64,000 nt of DNA, taken from assembly GCA_963978905.1 (NCBI GenBank), contig OZ022256.1:24384426-24448425 (forward strand). The letters are read 5' to 3'. Source of the stretch: Trichostrongylus colubriformis (lineage: Eukaryota > Nematoda > Chromadorea > Rhabditida > Trichostrongylidae). The position numbers and the translations under genes are program-made. Within the stretch, counting starts at the first letter, position 1; each line of letters opens with the position of its first letter. A model generated the notes under the pieces. The model did not search any database. It was not told the origin of the DNA and saw only the letters and a list, made by a program, of their open reading frames with translations. This document shows, piece after piece, positions 11,198 through 23,100 of this stretch.

Positions 11198-14100
11198 CTG
11201 AAAAAGTGTCATCGTTAATAATGTGAGCACCAACGGTCAACTTTGCACGTACGATCCGTTCATCACAATATTCAGCCAAGTATAGGTGGCGGCAACAGCT
11301 TTTTGACTGACGAGTTCGCCAGGGACGAAAAAGCACAGAGGACCAGGCCCAATAGCAAATGACAGGTTGAAAACGCAGATCGACAGCACCACACACCATC
11401 CAATCCATTGTTCCTGAACGAGGGATTTTGTATACATGAGATATTGACTGACAAGTTCAAAGTTACCTTATTGAGCTGAAACATATACATAAACCCCGAT
11501 ATAAGAACATTCACAAGACCGAGTCCTCCGAAAGTGAGAAGAAGCGGACGGCGTCCCATCCGCTCCACCAGCTGTCCTGACGCCAACACTCCGATCTGAA
11601 TGATTACTAATAAAAGGTATACACATGACTATTCAATGATATGAATCACTGTGAGGGTGTAGCAATAAGTAGTGCCCTCTTACTCGCATGATGCGTGATC
11701 AAATCCGACATCAATGCCCGAACAGGCTGATCATCGGGCAACGAAAACTCCCATTTATCGGTGCTAATGCAATTGAATGGGGCGGGGGCACTCAATTGAA
11801 CTCGGTGTCCAGGGTTATCTTTCTGCCTCGGTCTTCAATTTGTCTCAGTTCAAGGGGAAGCTTCTACCCTACGAAGTAAGGCTTAGGTAAGAATATACAC
11901 TGAAGTATACAAGCTGATAATTGTACAGAACGGCTTCGTTTGAGGTACGACAGCTTCACAGTGAGTACCCCACCCCCCCCCCCCCCTTCCTCCAACTATA
12001 CATTAGTACCCATTTAGCTGGGGTAGGTGAATTGATACCACACTTGTTTGGGGGATGAAGTAATGACTCCAATATCGGCTCGTTCCGTGAAGCATCGTAT
12101 AGGTGTGGGCCATCAGGACATAAAATTCGCTTTGCGGCGTCCGTTGTATCAGCAGTCGTTGCTAGCTAACATAATAGCACCGTATTGGAGGAGTCCTGAA
12201 CCGATTACGGCTAAGATAAGTCTCATATCACGTCAAGGAAAATCACTGAAAACATGATCCCTTGCCAGGAGGAGGCTCCCCCTGTCATTGTTTACAGGAA
12301 ACAAAATCTTATTAATGACACCCGTTAAAACCACACAAGCGAACAGGTGTCCCGATGCAACCAAAGAAATCATCACCAAGCAAACTGGAGAACTAAATTT
12401 GCAGCTAGCGCTTGCAACGGAAACCCGGTCCTCGCGCCAGCGTCACGATAGCAAGTGGAGCGCGAGATCTTCTCTGTAGATGAATGGGCTAAGGTCAACA
12501 ATCTTTCGATTTCCACTGATAAAACACAAATGATGTGCATAGGTAAACGAATTCGGCACCCACAGTATCATCTTGGAGATGGGAATCTCAAAATTGTGTC
12601 TGAAGTGCGAGATCTTGGATTTCTCTATGATAGAAATCTTGATTTCTCCGGACACTACAAATCACTGGTAGCTATAGGTCTTCGTAGAACATTCAATATT
12701 TATAGAGTTCTCCGTACCAAAAACCCCGCAATTCTGCTGCGAGCATATAAAACATACGTTCGTCCTATCTTAGAGTGTGGTTCTACAGTTTACTCTCCTT
12801 ATAAGAAGAAGGATATTTTTGCCCTTGAGGGTGTTCAAAATAGCTTTACCCGTAAGCTGATGCTCCGCTGCCTTCATGCCAACTACAAGGACATACCAAA
12901 TGGAATTGAAAGAAACAAGATATTTGGGTTAAAATCTTTGGCTAATAGGAGAAAGAGTTTCGATCTTCTTATGGCGTATAAGATCTATCATGGTATGGTC
13001 CATTTGGACACTTCCAAATTTTTTATAGTCGTAAATTCCAATACGAGGGGAGCATCAGTGAAAATTTCTACCACAACAGCTCCTTCACAGGTCAGGTCAA
13101 AGTTTTTCTCAGATAGGGTGCGCACCTCTTTTAATTCTTTCTTGCGATCTAATGACATCTCAATGAAGTATGGTATCTTCAAAAGGACAGCAGAAAAATT
13201 TATAAAATTTATATAATTTTATAGTTATGAAACCAGTTTGTTGTTGTTGTTATTACCACTTCGTTTCTTTAGGCATTTTATTGGTATATGTGTTTTACCT
13301 GTTCTCAACACATGCAATATGGCATGTCCATCAATAAATAAATAAATGATTCGAGCATTTTTAGAAGCTAATCTGAGTAACTGTAATTTGATCTCTTGGA
13401 GTTATGTAAGGAACATTTGTGGTGATTCCTTTAGCCTGATCTCCCTGCAGGTGCGGTGTTGTTGGTTTCTATGCGGGAAATTTGTCGAGAAAAATGTGAA
13501 AATCAAGGTGCCTCCTATGAATGGTCGTAAATTCCTTCTAAGGTAACGAGCCAGATTCGAAATTCGGGATTTGTGAGGGACCTTTGATGATTACGAGATG
13601 GATATCCTACATTCAGAAAAAAATAAACAAGGTTGATTTGTTCGGTCCGGGGGTGGGGGAGATTTTGCGCTGAAGTAGCGAAATGTTCCCATCATCCATT
13701 CATGACAGTTATTGGCGCGCCCGGAAACTTCCGTACCCTTTGCCATCGGGGGGCCCACGGAAAGGCAATTGGAGTTATCCGACTCCGTTCTGGAATGCGC
13801 CATGCCTTGATTTCCATCCACAATCTTAGTTATATTGATGCTTCTTCGGTCTACTACATATTTAGGTTTACCAGGGCCAGTCTATGTGCTCGCCGTCATG
13901 GCAGCGTATCAAGGTGAGCTGTGTGAGCTAATTTTTTTCCATATACGCCCCATAGTTCATGTGTATATTGAACCAAACTGAGACCTGCCGACAGATAACG
14001 CCACACAGCTGAGCTTGTAATACTGCGAGTTCCCCTTTGCGTAAATCGATCGGAGATGCTCGAGTATACGTAGATATGGTGGTCACTTTGGGACCGAACA

Positions 14101-17100
14101 AATACGGACCCCAGTTCGCACTCATCGCTTACGCGGTATCCGCCGTGACGTGAATTTGAGGTCCCAGAGGCACACATCCCATGAACTATCTCATTTTGAA
14201 CCTCAAAGGATACTCACCACAGCCATTATACAGATAGCCAAATTGCCGAGTGATGCATGAGTTGCTTTCAAACCAACGCTTAGAAGGATGTCGAAAGCAA
14301 AAGCATTCACTGCTAAAATTCATTTACTTTGGTACATTACTAAAGAGTGCGTGTAAAGGTGAAAGCACTGCGTGGCAGCCGCTACACCTCAGGTGCGACA
14401 TTTCTAGTTCAAATGATTCAGTGATTAGTCGCTTATCATCCACCAGTTGGGCTGGCGCACCCTATTTCACATGGAAGAATGCTGATTGGGCTCGATCGAT
14501 ATCGATCTATCAGTATCATCATTCGAACGGTTTGCAGAAACAGGGAATTCGCAAAACGGGGAAAGGAATGAAGTCCCTCCCCGCCGATCTCGTCCTTCTG
14601 CACCAATCTGTATCGACCGAGCTCATTTCGCATGCTTCCATGTGCGGAGCGCGCAATAGTGTGCGCCACCCCAACTGGTATCTAAAATTCATGATGTCAG
14701 CTTTGTTGCGTGATATGGACTTCCCGCCATTTTCGCTTTTCGAGGCTCCTTATGACCTCTTATCGGTTGCTATCACTTCCGGTCCCTCACCATTAATGTT
14801 CCCTCACTACCCCCTATATCACTTTAAAAATTCAGGTTCCCAGCTTTGTTGCGACGCGTGATATGAATTTCTCGCCACTCGTCTTTCGAGGCTCCTCATC
14901 ACCTCTTATCAATTGCTATCACTTCCGGTCCCTCACCATAATGTTCCCTTCCCCAACCTCTATATCACTTTAAAAATCCACGTTCCCAGCTTTGCTGCGA
15001 CGCGAGATATGAATTTCGTGACAAACAGACGGACACACACGCGGACACAGACGGACAAACGGATTATATATAGTAGTGATCCTTCGTTTTGTTGTTACAG
15101 TTAATTTACTACTACTACTTATGCCCACCTAAGCTACCCTGCAATGTAGCTTCTGCAATAAAAACACTTTCCAGCAAAACCGAACCCGGATTATCTCATG
15201 GAAACGACTTCAGTTTCTTCAGTGAAAGGAGTCCCATAGGTTTCTAAGAATTACCTGCCACTCCGCACATCATGGTGCCGTTCATTATAGCTATACCAAC
15301 CAAGAATCCACACAGCCACTTTTTGTCCTAAAGAAGAAAAAGAAATTATGTTAATAAGTGTAAGAGAGGAGCGACCCTCAAATCCTTTTCTTTGTTACCG
15401 CTTATATTTTTCGCAACCCCAATACTTTTTCTTATGGTGAGATAGCAGCTACCTGGGAACTTTATACTTGGGGACCATATCAAAGTTTTACTCCTTGATT
15501 ATTTTGCACAGCATAACTTGAAGAAGGTGTTTAGTCAGTTCTAGCACTCACGTACTATTTTTACAGCATGGAAAACACTCTGATACGTAAAAAATGGATG
15601 CCGCTTTCTTTTGCTTTCTCGCAACTGCCAAATTTCGCCACGACCGCCGAGTGCGGCATGCTGCGCTGTTGTTGATGTTGCCATATGTTGGCACAAGGAT
15701 GGAGAGCTGTGGGTTAGATCGTTTGGTCACGAATACGGTCCGAATGCGAATCTCTGCCTGCGGAACTGTGTTCGGATTTCGCCTACGACTCACACTTGCG
15801 AAAACATGCGGTAATGATTTACTGTGAAGGGCACTGGTCTAGGTATCATGATTGTGTTGCATCATTCATTTAGTCCTACCTAGCGTAATCGCTCATATGG
15901 ATTTGAATACTAGTATGTATTAGGTTGATTCATAATAAATCGGACAAATGGTAGTGATGATTTCTAGAGATCATAACTCAGTAACGAATTAACGAAAATG
16001 GACGCGCGAGGTACCGTTGGAATGAGTATGAAAAGCTCTTCAAAGTACCGCAAAATAATCACTCCAAAGTAAATTCATTCCGCCACAATGCCGCACGATT
16101 TCAAGCGGTCCAGAGACCACATCCGCAACGTCATACTATTTATATCGCTATCTGGCCAGGAACCCGCGGATATCGGCAGACGTCTGATAGAAGTTCACAA
16201 GGAGCATGCCCCCGGCAGAAGTACACTGTAGTTGTAGCATTCGAAGTTTGCGTCAGGCGACTATTCCATCGAAGACGAAAACCGCGGTTGGTGGAGCGTA
16301 CACGGCGTAGAGTACTGGGAGCTGCTCGATGAAGGTACCACAGTATTCGCCGACGTCTACGTTCGTCAATTACGAGAATTGAAGGCCAATGTCCAAAGTT
16401 CGCTACGGCGGCGGTCACATGTCTACTTCCAGCACGACAACGTGTCTACTTCCACAGACCGCACTTCGCAAGATCGACCAAGGCCGAGCTGCTGTCGTAC
16501 AGTTGGATCGTACTTCTATACCCACCGTACTCCCCAGACCTGGCCCCTTCAGATTTCCACCTTTTCTCCCACAGCCAGCGCCACATGGACGGCCAAGACT
16601 TCTAAACTCGCGACGAGGTCAAGGCGGCACTCGGCAACTTCTTCGAGCTCCAGCTTCCGGCCTTCTGGAGCAAGGGCATCCATGATCTGCCTATACCGTG
16701 GCAGAAGGTCATCGATAAAGATGGAGTATATTTCAAGTGAATCCCTGTTGTCGTAAAAAAGTTGTATGACAATGATTAAAATTGGTCAATTTGTCCGATT
16801 TATTATGAATCAACCTAATATATATACCTATGAAGCAACGTGAGACTTGCAAGATTTTCCATTCCAACAGGCACAGAAAAGCTTTCACAAAATCGATTGC
16901 ATGTAATGTTAGCGAAAGGATTTTGAGTCATAGGCGAGCTTTCGGCGCCTAGCGCCTTTTATCAAGCCTGAAATGGTACAAGCCAACTTATTGAGGGACT
17001 ATGTTCGAGAGCCGCTCCGGTTTATTTGTACTGCTATGATGACGCGCTGCTGCCACTATCTTTACCATCTCGACGGGAATCCCTGGTAGTGGAGCAGAAT

Positions 17101-20100
17101 CAGCGGACCCTGATCCAACACCTAAATAGCGCAGACGTGCACTTACTTTCTTGACTTTTACTATCACACTCATTCCGTGCATAACATCGAGGTGATATGA
17201 TTAATCAAAGAGAGTCACGCATCTCATCTCTGCCATTCATCCCTGAGAATAGCCGTACATATTTCCAGTGCCTCGAGAATTTTCATCACCCTGTATTTTC
17301 AGTAGAGCGGTGCAGTACTTTAACGACAAAGCCGAAGAGGGGGTGGAAACTATCGTTTAAACGAATCGTCCACGGAAAATGAGTTTTTGTGTTACCCATG
17401 TACTTATGTTGCATTTGCCTAATGTTGGCCTCATGCAAAATTTCACGCGAAAAAAATGGGAATCTGGCTGAGATACAGCACCACAAAGTGCGGTCCCAGT
17501 GGGCGGGGCCTCCGTGCAAAAGCCTCGTATCGCGTCCGCCGTGGTCGGAGACGCATTGTAGGAACAGATGGTTACGTAAACAGTCCTACTCTCCGTTCCC
17601 AACGGCGGCGGAAGACGGGACGAGGCTTTTACACGGAGGCCCCGCCCACTGGGACCGCACTTTGTGGTGCTGTATCTCAGCCAGATTCCCATTTTTTTCG
17701 CGTGAAGTTTTGCATGAGGCCAACATTAGGCAAATACAACATAAACATATGGGTGACACAAAAACTAATTTTCCGTGAACGATTCCTTTAAATATGATGA
17801 AGAATTTTGCAAGACCCTACGATGTTTTTCAGTCGCTTCAGAATGGGCCTTCTTGTAAGCATACTTACCCCCGGAAATGGCATATTTACCGTTACGCAAT
17901 AACTGCAACCCTCCCTCCCGCATTTATCTTCACAGGGTCTAGAATAGGTAAGCAATCGCTCCAGGTTCGGAGGTGGTATAAATATGAGTTTATTAATGAG
18001 CGAAGAATTCTTAACCACACGATTTTCCGTGCCGTATTTCCGTTAACATACGACATTGACATAAGGATGCCATTCGCACTGGAGTACGGTTTCCATGTTC
18101 GCGCGTGTGTTCGTATAGTATTGCTAAGGAGAAACTAGTCTATCACTTTTTGTTCTCATTTGAAGGCGTATTCCAGGATAATTGAAGTATTACAGCTTTT
18201 TAACAGCTCAGTATTACAGGTCAGATAGTTCGACCCACAGCAATAGGCCGTACTTTCACCGGAGCGTGGGTGTCAGATTCTGGAGCCTGCAAAGCCAAAG
18301 AAGCACAGCCCCATAAGCAGCCCAGGCCCGCCCACCCCAGACGTGAATGCTGGAAATGACGGTGGCAACGGTGGCAACAACATGGCAAATGAGGCCTACG
18401 ATTTGTGTGATAATACAAAATAAGGAAGAGATGCCAGTGATAAAGGAGACGTTTACATGAGGGACCAGGTGATATCGCAAAGTTCCTTCTGGTACCATCC
18501 AGCGAGAACTAATACAAAGGCTCGCTTTAAGGCGGCAATCTCGCCCAAGACCAGGTGTCAGGGGGCTTTGTTTTTGTCATTTTCGGGGACTTTTTTAGCT
18601 GATTTATCAGCGTATTCCTCAGCACCTCTAATTTCATAGGCGCTTTAACCCACTAAAGATAATTTTGGAATGTGCCTTCAAAAGGAGGAATCTGGTATTT
18701 GACAGGCATCCAACGAACAAAGTTCCACAAGTCCATTGTTCTTACAAACTATGGGTACGGTCCGTTGAATGATCTATGGTGTCCCGCCAAGATAATTATT
18801 CTCTCAAAGACGCCACAAGAGGCAACTTTAATCTATTGCGGATTAATTGTGGAATATGGAAGCCGAGATGCTCTGTTTTGCAATGTTAAAGTCAAAGACG
18901 TGGTGCATCCTCCCCTGCGTCCCCGCTCGCTAATGCAAACCGTCAGGGCAGCTCAAAGAGTAATCATAAACGTTGCCTGCCCTCCCAATAACTCGGCCCG
19001 ATGCGACGCAGAGTCCGAAATGTGGCTAATTGAGGCTGTGATAGATGTTCGACACGTCCTCTATACGTGATTTGCACCACAGACGATCTTTTCGAAACCC
19101 GGACTTCTTTCCCAGAAAACATGTCTTCTAGGTTCACGTTTTTTTTCCTTGCCTCTAATGGAGTCTTTAAGTGCCTATCATAAAGAAAAGTTCGGGAAGG
19201 CAAGGAAACGCAGATCTGCTTCAAAATGTGGAATCACACGGCTATTACTGAAACTGAGCAAACACTTTACTATTATGTATCTAACCAACCTACCGTGAAT
19301 ATCTCAAACAGACCAAGCGGTTTTTCTCCTTCGGAGCCTTTTTTCAGACTGTCTATAAGCGGTTCCGTTTCACGTTCACTTACACCGTGATAGAAAAGAA
19401 TTGACTCTTCTGCCGCTTGCTCTTTACCTTGTGTTAGGAGATAGCTTAAATGATATCCATAGTTATACAAAAGGACTTAAAAAGGAATCAAAACTTTCGA
19501 AAGTTGGTATTGCACGTTCAAGGCATCACACTGACCTTGGACTCTCTGGCAGGAACAGAAGGAGCACTGTGACTGATATAGTAAGCAGCAGTTCTAGTCC
19601 ATAAATAAGCCACCACGAATCCACCGTACCCCATATCTGAACATAATTGTACGCCGTTATATCACTCACTCAAACCTCGTTCGAAGTAATTACGAAGTTC
19701 AGAGATCTAGTTTCTCACACGAATATAAAGGCGATGTTCGCAGCCTAGCGCGTTGCTTAGAGATCCGCATAAAAGGAAAATTCACAAAACGCGAACACTG
19801 TTACCTACCTGCTGGCAGAATGCTCATAGTTAGAGACGAGAACGCAAAATAGATAGTAGTGCTGGTGCTGTACGATCACGATGCTTCTGAGGGTGTTAGG
19901 CCGCGGTCGTACTTTGCGGTGCCGGCGGCAGGGCGTGGCTGCATATCTCTGCGTCTCCGCCTATGCCACACTGCCTCGTGGCCTTCGTCATCTCCACTCC
20001 ACCCCCGTGCCGCTGCCCCTCGCTGCCTGTAAACGATGCCACCTCCTTCCGACTTCAAGTATGACCCCGACCTTATGAACGATGAGTATGTGAGTGGAGT

Positions 20101-23100
20101 GACAACGGGTGTTGCGAATCCTGATAATGGGCCTTATCCCACGCATCTAGTGAGTACGGCCATTTGCTCGCATGACGTAAATGAAAGTGTTCAGCGGTGC
20201 GGTAGTGAACAAGATGTTGGAGGCAAATGCAAACAACGAGGAGGTAGAGCTTTTACTTAGTTGCTCAAGGAAAACTTCTTTACTTGTGTTCGCTATCACG
20301 TCCTGTCCACTAGAATCACACGGATCCGCTTGATGTGACGCTAGAACACATGACTGGAGACTACTTGGAGGGATCGAGAAGGCGGCATGCAAAACGCGTG
20401 GGGTTTTGCGACTCGCATTGAAGAATCCAATTACTCTACTAGTGAGCATATTTTCCCTTCTATTCAGTATAATTATTGTACCCATAACCCCTCGTTTCTA
20501 GAGGACAGTTGACTACGATATACAGCTACGGTTTATTACAGTTGCGACTATTAAGTGGAATCACACAAAGCTCTCATGACTTGTGTTCAGAGAAAAAATT
20601 CTATTCTTCAATGTTCAGATTGTTCTGGTATCCTTCGGAAACCACAGGTGTACCTTTTCCTTTTGCCATAGGCACGCTATGAGTGTACTATGCAGTATGT
20701 GCGCAGTGACGTATTTCGACTGGCGATGGGTTTAACCTTTTGTAATGTCCTATGCAAACGACCTTTAGCAAAGTAGGGAAACAATGCAATTAAGCGGCGA
20801 ATCCTCGAGAAATGGGAGCCTGGTGACCGCTTCTCTGTATCATACGCCGTTAAGCTAGGAATATCTCTCGCTCTACAGGCTACTCCCGGCAGATGCGTGA
20901 CAACGCAATCGTAGCGCTGACATGAGGGATCGTGATAAACACCCAAAGCGCTTTTTCAATGCGAGTTTTGCCCCACATCACCTCTTCGGGTAACAGGAAT
21001 GTTTATTTTCAGAGGCACGTCATCACAGTTCTCATGTTATCCCTACCAAATGAGGTACCTTTGACATACCTCCGGCATGGCAGTAATCGAGCCGACAACC
21101 AATCCTACTTGGAGTAATATGCCAGTTGCCATCGAGATCATGCCACGACATGCTAGAGGACTGAAAATGAAGATATCGGCTTCCTGACCATCGTAACCTA
21201 GCTAACAATAAGAGACTGAGTTCGTGATAAAAGAAATCACCTGCATTCGATGATAAACATTGGACCGATTCCTATCGAAACACCGATTGCAGCTCCGAGC
21301 AGGATCCGCGCTAACGAGTATAAAATATAACTGTTCGTCTGAAAAGCTAGGATATACCACCCATCCAAACTTATTTACGAAATGCAAAGGAGAAATTAAT
21401 CGAAGTGATTTTTGTACTAACAAAAGAGCTGAGAATTTCCAAAGCCACTGCAATAATTTGCACCAGAAAGCTTCCAATGATTCCATTTCTACGTCCAAGC
21501 CGATCAGCAACTGTTTGGATCAGCAACGCGCCAACGGTGGCTCCCCAAAAAAACGTCGACACGATGACTCCCCAAATGAACTGAAAAGTTAGTCCCATGA
21601 TAAGTACTTCATTAGATTCGGAGGAGGACGATTGTGTATCAAAATCATCTTAACAAATAGTAGGAAAACACCAGTAAACCACCCACCACAAGGGTCTCAC
21701 GACTTTCATATACACCGTGTGTCTCTGCGTAGGAGTCATTGAGAAATTCTATGAACGCTGCTTGTGCTGGATTTGTGATGAGCAGCTGATAACCAAAGTT
21801 GAAACCGCCACCTGCGATAATATTGAGATGAATATTATAGAGACCGTAGCGCCCTGCATGTTACATTACTTTCACCACCATAATAAGGTAGCGTTCATAG
21901 TCATGGAATTTGCGGAAGAGCATAATTACGGAATTTGCGGAAAAGGATTACTTACATACCGATTGAGAAAATTGTGGAAATGCGAGACACCTTCCGCTCT
22001 TTGAATTCTCTAATCTTCTCGTTTCTTCGTAGCGTGGAAATCAAAACGTATCTGATGCTTTTCCGCGAATCCCGCAATTCTCCCAATCGATATGTATCTT
22101 ATCCCTTTCCGCAGCTTCCACAATTCCACAAATTCCACCACTTCGCATTTTCGATTCCTTTCCTTTCTCTGATCCTTTCGTACTTCGTAGCATGAGAATC
22201 AACACATATCCAATGCTTCTCCGCAAATCCCGTCCCAGTCGATGTGTATCTTATCCCTTTCCGTAGCTTCCACAATTCCGCAAAAACACTCCGCATTTTC
22301 CATTCCTTTCCTATCTCTAATCCTCTCAGAAATTCGTAGCATGAAAACAATACGTATCTAATGCTTTTCCGCGAATTCCACAATTCTGCATTTTCACAAT
22401 TCCGCAGTTTTCCCAGTAGATACGTATCTTTATCCTTCTTCACAAACTCCGCCATACTGTAGTTTCGCAAGTTCCAAAACTATGAGCGCTGCTTAAGTGA
22501 TCAGTCCACAGTGAGATGTACAATGAAGTTGAAGAAGTTCTCCCCCTTACTCAATTACTGAGTACGGTTCAAAGATTGTTATGTAAAAGTTGAACTGGTT
22601 CGTGATATTGAACCATTTTGCATGATCTTCTTTGCTACTGTTGCCTGAACCTTCAAATTTGTTGGTTTTGTACTTTGTCTAAAAAGTTCGGTATCGTTCC
22701 AAATTTCAGAGACGTAGCAGATATTAGGTCTATGCAGAATGAATGGCCGAAACGTAATTGGCCATAACTTCGCTCAAACACAACTTTATTTGTCGAAATA
22801 AAAACATTCAAATCTACAGAATTTTGCCAAGGATCTGGTAAGGAAAATATACCATCACGATCAAAATCTGGATTGCGAGAATCAATAAAGTCAAGAATGG
22901 CATTTTTACCGTGCATAATTTTTCTGCCGCAGGTTTGCATCGGGAACCCGGAAAAAGTGGTAATCCGTCAGGGATAGGTCTGAGGAATAAGGGGGTGAGG
23001 GAGAGGCTCGATGCCTAACTGCATCATTTTATTACTGGGTGCGCAAAACAACGCAAAACCCCACAGTTCGCAAGTCACCCGGCAGAAACTGATCGAGACT

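Noticed and set aside
17389..17791. Paired 111- and 129-codon ORFs on both strands
   Set aside because: They are the same palindromic MITE read in each direction, which explains their identical peptides.
18256..18498. Hydrophobic minus-strand ORF as a missing transporter exon
   Set aside because: Exons 8 and 9 already join exactly (LGLFEIFT to DKKWLCGFL), matching the family; inserting this segment would add an extra helix with no family counterpart.
22099..22470. 123-codon minus-strand ORF
   Set aside because: Its repeated peptide follows the 145 bp degenerate tandem array; no independent coding evidence.
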